Below, piece by piece: positions 34,961 through 45,290 of a stretch of 64,000 nucleotides of DNA (the first letter of the stretch is position 1; the number at the start of each line of letters is the position of its first letter). Below the pieces are notes generated by a model, which was not told the origin of the DNA, did not search any database, and worked only from the letters and a program-made list of their open reading frames with translations. Origin of the DNA: Amyelois transitella (lineage: Eukaryota > Arthropoda > Insecta > Lepidoptera > Pyralidae); the NCBI RefSeq assembly GCF_032362555.1, contig NC_083528.1, positions 1,674,001 to 1,738,000 on the forward strand, given 5' to 3'. The translations under genes and the position numbers were made by a program.

Positions 34961-35333
34961 TGTACCTTTTTTGCTTGCCAAAATATTTTCTCGGAAGCGA
35001 AAAAAAATTATTTGTTTTTAAATACTCTGCGTACATACTGAACTATTAATAAATTTGTCTGGACAAAACGGAACGTACCTTGCCACGCTACCTACCGTCA
35101 TTTAGTTAAATTTGACACCAAATTGAAAGCTCCTACGTTTAGTCATTTAATTAAATGGCTAGCCGGATAACGGTTAATAATTTAGCTGCCGACTCGATTT
35201 ATAGCCGCAAATTACTTTAATGAACGCATATCGGCTTAGGAATTAGAGAATTCAAGATATCCTTTTAAATTTGTAAAAAACCACATTACTTAAAGTGACA
35301 CTGTTTTTTTTTTAATTTTTATTTTACACAATA

Positions 35334-35595
35334 AGCCGTGTGGTTCCCGGCGGAATAAGAATACCGTGTAGGTATATCCCTTGCGGGGTACACAGAGTCT
35401 TGAAAAAGACTGCAAGGCCGCGTTCAGCTACATGGCTTAGTGATGGAATTGAGATTCAACTAACGACAGGTTGCTAGCCCATCGCGTACAAGAATCCCAG
35501 GTTTATTAGCCTTTCCCTTACTCGCCTTCAACGATACCCATGGAAAAGATAAGGAGTGGTCCAATTCAGAAGTGCAAAGAACCACATTTTTAAAA
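35334..35595 (-). mobile_element. Diverged SINE-A with stray head
   Basis: A 20-bp head in + orientation (gccgtgtggttcccggcgg) is followed by a reverse body with several changes. The far head is reduced to aagaaccacatt. Confidence 0.65.
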
Positions 35596-35967
35596 ATTGG
35601 TTTGACAAATAATCTAAAATTCTTTCAAAGTCGCAAATTCATTAAATTATTCAGGCTTTGGCCCAATTTTGTCCGCTAACGAATTGAAAAAGAACTAGTT
35701 AGGTAGTTTGGTACGCAAAATCAGAATCCCAAATTGGATGGGGCCGGGCCGGACTGAGTTGAAATCTTAATTCGCTTATGCCAGTTTTCTCCATTCGAGA
35801 CGACTAGATAACTATTCTCGCGTTCATTTGAGGTGGGCTATGGTGTTATTCATAAGCGTATGGCGTTTTAAACGAAACATTAGTGCGTTGTTATATGCTT
35901 TCAATTTTTCTATTAGAAAATTGTGAGTAGTAGTCGCTATCAAAAACAGCGTGAAAAGATTTTTTAA
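35596..35967. other. Unassigned unique-looking sequence
   Basis: Contains a GC-rich patch ggatggggccgggccgg and no repeat known from elsewhere in the window. No exon is supported. Confidence 0.35.
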
Positions 35968-36199
35968 ATAAATAAATATTGAGTTAGCCTCGAAGTAAGT
36001 TCGAGACTTGTGTAACGTGATACTAATTCAACGACACTATATTTAATAATAAATAATTATATAGATAAACATCCAAGACCCAGGCCAATCAGAAAAAGTT
36101 ATTTTCTCATCATGCCCTGGCCGGGATTCGAACCCGGGACCTCTGGTGTCAAGCTTACTACCAGACAAGCGTTCTACCGCTGCGCCATAGAGGCCGTCA
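35968..36199 (-). mobile_element. SINE-B, full length with small insertion
   Basis: Minus-strand B box GGTTCGAATCC. Between the boxes the copy has an extra ~12 bases (aagcttactacc), part of which repeats the neighbouring word. Confidence 0.85.
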
Positions 36200-36552
36200 G
36201 TTTTTGGGTATATAAAACGATTTTTATACAGAACAAATAGTTTAAAATCATTTGTTTTTTTTCTAACTCAGTGCAGTTATCGATGGAAAGAGACATTCTA
36301 ATTGCGAGTCGGTTCCTAGCTGCCTACAATCTGAAAAGGTTGAATTTGAGCTAACTAGAGGCAATGAAAAATGTTTATTATTGATTCGATGTTGGACTGG
36401 CAACTTTTCACTATCTCAATTCCATACAATACTATAACTATGTATTGCACTACAATAAATTACAGCAAATTCACTATCTTGTATTAAAGACGTTCATTTT
36501 ATTTATGCCAGTTACAACGGTTTTACACTTTCTACAAATATATGTACATAGG

Positions 36553-36945
36553 TACATACATACATACATAAAAATCACGTCTCTTTCTCGGAGGGGAAGG
36601 CAGAGACTACATCTTTTCACTTGCCACGATCTTTGCATACTTCCTTCGCTTCATCCACATTCATAACTCTATGCAAGCTCGGCGGTTTTGGGTACTCTTG
36701 ACCTGACCCTTTGCCAGGACGTCCTTAACAAATATTGAGCAAAGTAATCTTAAACAGTGTCATTGCTGAAAATCATCAAATAAACAAAATAAAATAAAAG
36801 CCATAGAGGAAGGGTACGAGACAAAGAGTAGTATTTAAAAAAAAAAAACAAATTCATAAACATTCACTAGTCACACCAAATATTTATTTATTTCAAACTT
36901 TATTGCACAGAAAAATATACAAAAGGTGGACTTAATGCCGATTAT
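36553..36945 (-). repeat. LINE-A 3' fragment, then LINE-C scrap
   Basis: LINE-A in reverse to about 36,729, ending inside ttgccaggacgtcctta. A LINE-C end in reverse follows at 36,890-36,945 (ctttattgcacagaaaaata). The intervening sequence is AT-rich and unassigned. Confidence 0.75.
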
Positions 36946-37312
36946 TAATTAATTATTATAATGATTAATAATTAGACGAACAAAATCAAAAACACTTGTC
37001 CATCAAATTATTAGTTATTGACTTTCGTAAACTTTGAATCCTAATCTCGCCTTTAGACGTGTGCGTGTTTTGCGTCACATTTTTATAGTGGCGCTAGTGT
37101 GCCGCTTCTTTATAACCCGCTATAAGCTTATGCCTCAGGCCTCGCTAACCTAATAAAGCACAGTGAGAAAGCGGTCACGAGGCCACAAATGAGATTTATC
37201 TGTTCTGTTAGTAACTTCAGGAACTTTCGAACTGCACGTTTTTATTTCAAAGAACTTTTGGAGCATTTGGTAATTCTGCGTTTTGACCGGTAACGATATC
37301 AAATTGACGTGC

Positions 37313-37470
37313 CAGAGCCGTGTGGTTTCCGACACTTTGGCGCTGGTCTAGAAAACTGTCACTATTTGAATTTCAAACTGCTGAACTTGGCCTATTAGTC
37401 TTTCCAAGTCTGTTGGCTCTGTCTACCTCGCAAGGGATAAAGACGTGATTATATGTATATATGTAGGTAT
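37313..37470 (+). mobile_element. SINE-A with large internal deletion
   Basis: The head gccgtgtggtttccgacac is followed directly by the gtcactatttgaatttcaa block and a normal tail. Confidence 0.75.
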
Positions 37471-37590
37471 GTACTTTTAGAAATGCATTTTCTTATTAAA
37501 AGATGTTTTAAGATTGTTTATCTTTATTTTTAGTACCTACCTCAATAAATTCTACTAAGATTTAGTCTTAATGCAAAAGATTGATAAAAA

Positions 37591-37747
37591 TATGTAGCAA
37601 TTCATATAAATGCATAATCTATACGTATATCTATTCAACCCTTTCTCTAAATTTCATCAAAATCCGTCCAGTAGAATTTGATGAAATTTAGAGAAAGGGT
37701 TGAATAGATATACATATAGATTATGCATTTATATGAATTGCTACATA
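37591..37747. repeat. 71-bp inverted repeat with 15-base loop
   Basis: Arms 37,591-37,661 and 37,677-37,747 are complementary, with one mismatch seen (acgtat against acatat). The loop is atccgtccagtagaa. It would fold into a very stable hairpin. The region just right of it (cccacgggagcggagtccct) resembles a Helitron-type end. Confidence 0.93.
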
Positions 37748-38136
37748 TAACGGATACATATAAATGAATATAACCTGGAATAACATAATAAATACTTTTT
37801 CGCCCGAAATTCCCACGGGAGCGGAGTCCCTAGTAGACTATATAAAGGTAAAGGCAAAGAAACGATAAAAGTTTCCTTCAATCTTCAATCCGAACTTAAA
37901 ACATTAAAAAAAATTAAGTTTACGAGTGAGTAATAAAAAACCAGCATACTAATTCACTCTTATTACTTTCAAATTAAACGGCTGGGCCATAAAAGTAAGA
38001 AATAGACCATTAAAGAAAGTTGTTTTAAACTTATTCAACTTCTTTACCGCAATTCTACATCATGGAAATGACTGGTGGAATTGTAAGATGGTTTGAATTA
38101 TTTTTCTTCAAACTTACTTTGTTACTTACGAGTGTA

Positions 38137-38499
38137 TAGTCCCTTGCGGGGTAGACAGAGCCATCAGTTTTAGAAATACTGAAAAGTCACGTTCAGCTGT
38201 ATGGTAAAATGTCACTTTTACCATTGTTTTCAACAAATTGCTAAATTATAAATAAAAATAAATTAAGATTACTTGATTTCTAGATGATAATATTATACAT
38301 AAGATAGAGCCAACAATCTTGAAAAGATTGAGGTCACGTTCAACTGTTTAGCTAAATGATAGAGTTGAGATTTAAATAGTGACAGGTTGCTAGCCCATCG
38401 CTGAAGGAGCCTTACCCTATGTCGCCTTTTACGACATCCATGGGCAAGAGATGGAGTGATCCTATTTTTTTTCTGTTGGTGCCGGGAACCACACGGCAC
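38137..38499 (-). mobile_element. Two SINE-A pieces in reverse
   Basis: A tailless start at 38,137-38,205 breaks off in the middle of the element. A second, longer piece at 38,305-38,499 runs to an intact GGCAC head but lacks the first ~40 bp. Confidence 0.75.
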
Positions 38500-38769
38500 C
38501 GTTATATATAGTACTTAACATCATCTATAATTTAGAATTTAATGTTAGTTCGTAATATTTACCTACGCATTGAAATGCATTTCCCTATGCAATTAGTTAC
38601 CTACAAATAATAAGGTTGTTCTCATTGGCACCAGATTTTTAGTCCCTGAGAAAGTTCCTCTCTTAAACTGCGTGTACCCTGTTGCACCCAGTCGCAGGGA
38701 TCCCAATTTATTTATCGAATAAGGAAATTGGCTATTGGTATTTGGCACTTGCTATGCACAATATTTTAT

Positions 38770-38940
38770 TGGGTAACCCGTACTGGATCGATCATAGTTA
38801 CACATCCAGTTGCCCGAATGTGCAGGTTTCCTCATGATGTTTTCCCTCACCACAAGAGCGTCGGTTAGCATTCAAACTTATGTACATAACTTACGAAAAT
38901 ATTCATTGGTACATGGCCGAGATGGGATTCGAACACAATT
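38770..38940 (+). repeat. Repeat E, 3' portion
   Basis: Carries tacacatccagttgcccgaa, caggtttcctcatgatgttt and ggccgagatgggattcgaac. The last word resembles a reversed B box, so repeat E may have a tRNA-related end. Confidence 0.6.
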
Positions 38941-39052
38941 AATTAATGACTATTTTCAAAGTTACGTATATTAGTTTTGGCGCATCACGCCATTTTGCGC
39001 ATCACGAATTTGAACCGGGACACTTTACACATTCGATCACCGGCGCTCTCAT

Positions 39053-39340
39053 CAGCATTTATTTACATACATACATATGGTCACGTCTATATCCCTTGCG
39101 GGGTAGACAGAGCCAATAGTCTTGCAAAGACTTAATGGCCACGTTCAGCTATTTGGCTTAATGATAGAATTGAGATTCAAATAGTGACAGGTTGCTAGCC
39201 CATCGCCTAAAACAGAATCCCAAGTTTGTAAGCCTATCACTTAGTCGCCTTTTACGCCATACATGGGAAAGAGATGGAGTGGTCCTATTCTTTTTTTTCG
39301 AATGGTGCCGGTAACCACACGGCACCACAGCATTTATTTA
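39053..39340 (-). mobile_element. SINE-A, full length with 13-bp target duplication
   Basis: cagcatttattta flanks the element at 39,053-39,065 and 39,328-39,340. Both element ends are clean. Confidence 0.92.
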
Positions 39341-39519
39341 ATTAGTGCCAGAGGGAGTACACCTAACGCCGAGCTTGACAAGAGGAACACGGAATCGCAC
39401 TCAGACGGCGCAATGTGAATTATTCCTTATTAATTGCCACTATTTGAGGATTTGATATGAAATTATGAAATAACAGACTTTATTGAATCTATACTATTTG
39501 CTGATAGATTAAAATGTGA

Positions 39520-39845
39520 AATGATATCATTTCTATCATAAAGCCATACAGCTTTTAGACTTTTCAAGGTTCTGTCTTCTCCGCACGGGATATAGACGTG
39601 GTTTTATGTATGTATGATCAGCTATTTTTATAGATTTAACGATGAAATATAAATGTTTAATTCATATACATAGATATAAGTATGACAAAAGTACGAACGA
39701 AAAGTACCCCAAGTCCTTCGATTTCTACACTATATGTATGGAAAAAAAAAATAAAACAATGCCATTTTGTAGGTGGCGGTAAATTCGCCATTTTTTGTAG
39801 GTGGCGCTAATTTCGCGCGGGCGAAGTTGCGGGTAATAGCTAGTA
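39520..39845 (+). repeat. SINE-A tail and a second CTAGT-ending element
   Basis: SINE-A 3' part at 39,520-39,620. From about 39,650 a different element ends gggcgaagttgcgggtaata then gctagta, a Helitron-like 3' end not shared with Heli-A. Related sequence occurs at 40.1, 55.4 and 56.3 kb. Confidence 0.55.
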
Positions 39846-40059
39846 CATATAACATAGTTTAACTCTCAGTTGGCCTAGCCCATTTTTTACTGGCGGAAGT
39901 TCCACCAATTTCCGGAGCTTACCGGAAGTTGAATTATTGAGCTTTCCGATAGCGCAGCACACGTCACGATTTATGATATACATATGTATATACATTTGGT
40001 TCGTGCCAATTGCTTTATACATAGAAATATACATATATGTATGTCAGAATTATAGGTAA

Positions 40060-40545
40060 CTAACGCAGTTTTACCCGCGCGAATTCTCCAACGCAAATAT
40101 GGGATTTGCGTAAAACCTTTATTCTTTTGTAGGGAAGTGTTGATTTGATGATTTGAAGAACCGGGATGAAAATACCCTATGTTCTTCTCCAGAGTCTTAA
40201 TTATATATACGCAAAATTTCAAGACTATTGGTTCAGTATATAACGCGTAAAGAGACAACAAACAAATAAATAAATTATAATTTATTGGAAAACATTTGGT
40301 TTCCGGCAATAGATATCTACATAAAAATATACATATATGTCAGAGCTATACGTTACTACGACTAAGGTAAAGGCAAATAGACTTGGGATTCTTCTTTTAG
40401 GCGATGGGCTAGCATCCTGTCACTATTTGAATCTCAATTCCATCTTTAGACAAACAGCTGAACGTGACCTTTCAGTCTTTTCAAAACTGTTGGCTCTGTC
40501 TACCCCGCAAGAAATTTAGGTGTGTTTGTTTGTATATACATATAC
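40060..40545 (+). repeat. Helitron-like fragment, then 5'-truncated SINE-A
   Basis: 40,060-40,300 shares ttcttctccagagtcttaat and cgcaaaatttcaag with the element at 56.3-56.8 kb. SINE-A on + begins at acttgggattcttctttt (40,380) and ends in a degraded tail. Confidence 0.6.
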
Positions 40546-40559
40546 TTGGATAATATATT

Positions 40560-41700
40560 CATATATCATGCAAGATCGTCGGTTTCGGGTATTCTTGACC
40601 TGACCTTTTGTATAGAAACTAAACCAGTCATTCGTCGGGAACTTAGAACGTAGCTGACACTCTCAATAATTACAAAATTGTGAAATGGTATCTCAAAAAC
40701 AACTGAACATATTTTGTTGCCCTACAAACCTAAAAATACTCTTGATAGATCCAATACCTTTCAAATATCATCAAAATCAGACCAGCGATTCGAATGTTAT
40801 CGCGTTACAAACGTACATACATACTAAAAATGTATTTGAGACCCTAGTGAATTTGTAGACCGTAGAATAAATATTTTCCTGTTTAAACCGGTTCGAACCA
40901 GTTCACGTCAGCGCGGTGTCAACGTGGTGTGTCGCGTGATGTTATTTCCACAGTGGACCATCAATCAGGCGTTCTGATGACAATGATTTCACTCGAGCTT
41001 AGCGACTTTTCACGTTAAATTTTCATGCTCACACATATTACATTATATTACCAAGCACTATATGAGTTACTAACTGCGCTTTGAGACTTCGCTACCGTAG
41101 AAATTTCGGAATAAAAAGCATTATGTTGTGAAAGGTCATATTATACCCGTGTACCAAATTTAATGAAAATCTGTCCAGTAGATTTTGCGTGAAAGAGTAA
41201 CAATATAGGTAAATACACATACTTGCAAACTTGCATTCATAGTAGGAAGTAGGATAATCGGTTATCATGTAAAAAATTTAAGTGTAATTTAACGCCTTGT
41301 TAGGGTTTTGGTTATTGTTATAGTATATTGGTGCCACTTATCCTAAGTTTCCTTTGAGCAAATAATTTAGCATGAAAGATATGTGTAGTTTAATCCACAC
41401 ATCCATACTAATAAAGAGAAAATATTTTTTTGTATGTTTGTAATGATTAAACTCAAAAACTATTGAACTGGTTTTTAAATTTAGCACACATGTAGAATAA
41501 ATAGTGCGGGCGGCACGAGAGTCACATAGGTTACTTTTTTCTGGAATTTCCCACGGGAATCCCCCGCGCTACTATTGAATAAAACTATAATTAGAAAAAA
41601 ATAATTTATTCGTTAAATGATGACTCTAGGGAAGTCTTTTTTAAGTGAACTTTTTGCGGCAATAAGATTGCAGATAAGAGATATGCAGTTGTTGTTAAAA
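40560..41700. other. Transposon-like debris downstream of the minus-strand receptor
   Basis: Words such as ctgtccagtagattttgcgt and cccacgggaatcccccgcg suggest decayed Helitron-type repeats. No exon is supported. Confidence 0.4.
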
Positions 41701-41720
41701 TCTTTATTATATTATAAATC

Positions 41721-42971
41721 TTACGTCCAAACCCAACCGGAACTCGCAAGCTGTTCCTCATTATAAACAGACGGACGTGGTACATAGACACAAATGTAAT
41801 ATACATACACAAACGTGACAATATATAAGCAGAAACAATTCACTATACTCGAAAAGTCGGCCCATTGGCCCAAAAACACCAGTTTTTCTTCTGATATCCC
41901 CTTCTTTATCTGCGCCTCCCAACGCGGCCATATTAGAAAACTAAATTTACTTTTCAAAACATTCTCATTTATAGAACTTATCCAAGATGGCGTAGGAACC
42001 GTTTTTTTACGCAAACGAATCAAAAACATTGAAAACAAAACTAATAAAATGTTAATCATCACAGAATCTCGGAGATAGAACAAAATTGTCGGTGAATTTT
42101 CACTGTGTTTAGGAATTAAATTACTCAGCTCGGTTATAAACCAAAAATGGCACGACAAGTTGAAACATATAATTCCTAAACGTATGTTTTCTGTAACACT
42201 CAACATAAAAGTACTCAATGTGATGATCGTCATTAAAATTGTTGGAAAAACAATAATAGCACCGAGACCATTCCCTTCTCTTTCAACCAGAAACGTTAAA
42301 TCTAACTGCGATCCTTTATCAACCTGTCTTAAAGGACTCTTAACAGTATCATGTTCTACATAAACCCTTAATATAGTCCATTCAGCACCGTATTCAGCGC
42401 CCATTAGACTTACAACTTTATTTTGTTTCTTAAGAACAATATTACCAAAACTAGTAAAGAACCCAATCTGCAGTGTACAATTTTGAGTATCATACGGCCA
42501 GTTGGTCAATTTAGTATGGCAAGGAGCTTCGTGTAAAATTCTAGGAACACAAGTTATATCACCTTCTTTATCCAATCTGCATAATCCGTAATGTAAGCCG
42601 TAGTCTTCCAAATCAACTTCATTTAGCAAACGTATACTTGGCTCCCAGAATTTGTAACTGCTGTAAACGATTTCTGATAATCCTTGATAATTTGTTACAT
42701 TCCATTTGAGTCTTTCATCGTTCCATGATAAAACTAGCCAACTGTAAGCTGTGAAGGTCGTCTCGTCTTCGCCCATTGTAAAGTACTTTAGAAAAAAATG
42801 AGCACTGATTTCGGTTATACTATTAGGAGGTTCTATTGTAGTATATTTTGATTTTAAATCCTTGATCAACTGTTCTTCCCAGGCTTCTTCTAAGGACTGT
42901 CGCGAAAATGGCGACTCTTCATTTTTGACGATTTGTAAGATGCCCATAAATATTAGTCCGAACGCGTTCAT
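41721..42971 (-). CDS. Divergent Cys-loop (nicotinic-receptor-like) subunit A, intronless
   Basis: A single 416-codon frame. Signal peptide at 1-~15; ligand-binding domain with Cys-loop C151-C165 (13 residues between, containing NWPYD); helices M1 ~235-257, M2 ~262-283, M3 ~296-319, M4 ~377-398. Cation-channel nicotinic subunits carry a GEK motif and hydrophobic 9' Leu; here the start of M2 reads TENIRLGIICFNLSCH, placing Arg264 at 2', Asn271 at 9' and His275 at 13'. Loop D Trp83 is kept, but loop A Tyr is Leu116, loop B Trp is Phe172 and there is no vicinal Cys pair. Loop M3-M4 is very short. The complement of AATAAAG lies about 14 bp past the stop. Paralogous to the + strand gene 2.3 kb away. 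Family membership is sure; ligand and ion selectivity are unknown. Confidence 0.92.
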   Translation of the reverse strand: MNAFGLIFMGILQIVKNEESPFSRQSLEEAWEEQLIKDLKSKYTTIEPPNSITEISAHFFLKYFTMGEDETTFTAYSWLVLSWNDERLKWNVTNYQGLSEIVYSSYKFWEPSIRLLNEVDLEDYGLHYGLCRLDKEGDITCVPRILHEAPCHTKLTNWPYDTQNCTLQIGFFTSFGNIVLKKQNKVVSLMGAEYGAEWTILRVYVEHDTVKSPLRQVDKGSQLDLTFLVEREGNGLGAIIVFPTILMTIITLSTFMLSVTENIRLGIICFNLSCHFWFITELSNLIPKHSENSPTILFYLRDSVMINILLVLFSMFLIRLRKKTVPTPSWISSINENVLKSKFSFLIWPRWEAQIKKGISEEKLVFLGQWADFSSIVNCFCLYIVTFVYVYYICVYVPRPSVYNEEQLASSGWVWT

Positions 42972-43088
42972 GGTTGAATTTGTACTGGAACTGGTATCAT
43001 TGTAACATAATAACGTATACGCCCCTAATGTTCTGGGAAATGTGATATGTCTGGGTCTGATATTATTAAAATTAGGACGGATTCAACA

Positions 43089-43344
43089 CATACATACATA
43101 TGGTCACGTTTATATCCCTTGTGGGGTAGACAGAGCCAACAGTCTTGAAAAGACTGATAGGCCGCATTTAGCTATTTGGTTTAATGGTAGAATTGAGATT
43201 TAAATAGTGACAGGTTGCTAGCCCATCGCCTAAAAAAGAATCCCAAGTTTGTAAGCCTATCCCTTTCGCCTTTTACGACATCCATAGAAAAGAGATGGAG
43301 TGGTCTTATTCTTTTTTGTACTGGTGCCGGGAACCACACGGCAC
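43089..43344 (-). mobile_element. SINE-A, full length, between the receptor genes
   Basis: Intact from (CATA)n to GGCAC, with one small loss (ccctttcgcc for cccttagtcgcc). Lies about 120 bp upstream of the minus-strand receptor start codon, within its likely promoter region. Confidence 0.88.
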
Positions 43345-44044
43345 GACACATTATTTAATAAAAAGGAAATTATTCTATAATTAATGACGCTATAGCTAAC
43401 GAAATTTTAGCTTGTAGTATTCCTAAAATGACAAATGAGCATACTTAAAATGTCACAAAAGGGAATTAGCCTTAAGTAATTAATGATAATGTGAAATTTG
43501 TTAAAATCTAACTAACCACTTCTCATACACTTAGTAATTTATAATACAAAACATCCTTTTTTTAGTCGGGTGACACTGTCATATGTAGATACTGTCTTAG
43601 ACACAGTACAAGGTGCAGAACATGAATCAACTATGACTTTAACCCTGTATGTATAATTAAAAAAAATGAAAAATTATATATGGCCAAAAATTATATTTCT
43701 GTTTATAATCACAACACGCAAAAATTATAACTGAGATTTGAATGCGATTTTCTCAGACGTGTTAGACTCGGTCCAACTTGAAAAAGTGGTATACAAAAAC
43801 CTACTCCCACCACACCTCCAAAAGTGTAACTAAGCTAGTAAACAAAACACCGCATTTTTTTTTTAAAGTCGGCTGACACTACCGTAAACACGTAACAGGC
43901 TGTAGGACATGAGGTAACTATTAATTTAACACCGTATTATCACCAGAGCGACGTGTCAGCGGTGATAAATGAGCGGGAACACAAAAATTCTGTTTTTACT
44001 CTCATTGGGGAAGGGTTTAAAGAAGGACATTCACTGTGGGGCAT

Positions 44045-45080
44045 TTACATACATATGGTCACGTCTATATCCCTTGCGGGGTAGACAGAGCCAACAGTCT
44101 TGAAAAGCCTGAATGGCCGCGTTGAGCTTTTTAGCTTAATGATAGAATTGAGATGCAAATAGTGGAGCATTTGTGAAAAGCAATAACATACCTATACAAT
44201 AAAAAAAAAGATTGAAACCACTCCATCTCTCTCATGGATGTTGTAAAAGGCGACTAAGGTATAGGCTTATGAACTTGGGATTCTTCTTTTGGGCGATGGG
44301 CTAGCAACCTGTCACTAATTTAATCTCAATTATGTCATTAAGCCAAAAAGCTGAACGTATTTTAACATAACTTCGTTTACAACCCAAATTTCTTTAAAAA
44401 AATATAATATCGCTGTCTATATGTATTTAAAATTTTTTTTCTGCATGCTAAAGGAGGTTTCGTGGTACTAGAAAAGCCTTTTTTCAGCATGCATTCATGG
44501 CTTTCGAGAACAAAACACAACAGACTCATTTGTCACTGAATCTGACAGACTCCTAATAAGGAGTCTATCTCAAACAAGTCTATCTCAAAAACAAGCAAAA
44601 CACGCCTTTGGCTTATGTTAAAAATATGATCGTGAATGTCCCGCCTGCACCATCGGGATGGACCATATTTTTTACTCTGTGGCGACAGGTTGGCGTTGAA
44701 TGATGTACCTGAAGACAAACAAAGGATAATTACCTACGAGTATTTCGCTCTTCTACGGCACAAATATAAGAAAGTATTTTTAAGTGGCCCGGGATCCTCT
44801 TTTAGAAGGTGAGGACGCAAGGTCAGGAGTATAATGAAAATCTACATACATTCATATTACATATAATCACGTCTACATTCCTCGCGGGGTAGACAAAGCC
44901 AACGGTCTTGAAAAGCCTGATAGGCGACGTTCAGCTGTTTGGCTTTATGATAGAATTGAGAAAATCTTTAAGTGCAAATAAATGTACCTTTTTATTAGAC
45001 CCACATTTGTATTTAAAAGCTAATCGCACCAACAACTTTTACTGTTTGGTCAGCTGTTAGACTGGTAGAGAATGCCAACC
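44045..45080. repeat. SINE-A pieces and LINE-C end in the inter-receptor region
   Basis: SINE-A in reverse at 44,045-44,165, then SINE-A on + at 44,205-44,360, the pair facing each other. A short palindrome-like gactcctaataaggagtc lies at 44,549. SINE-A in reverse at 44,845-44,965, then LINE-C words on + to 45,080. The rest of 42,972-45,290 is unassigned. Confidence 0.7.
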
Positions 45081-45290
45081 ATTTACCAAAGGTTTCATGA
45101 CGCCACACAGCATCTCAAATGAATTAGAAAATAAATCTAATATTATAGGTAGTTAAAATAGACCATGTAGGTAATTTGCCAAACCAGATTTCCGCAAATT
45201 GGCTTATCATCGTATCAAATTTACCAGATAAATTTGGGCCGTAAACATAATTGGATTTCGCGCTAGAATATTCAATCCAACACGACTACG

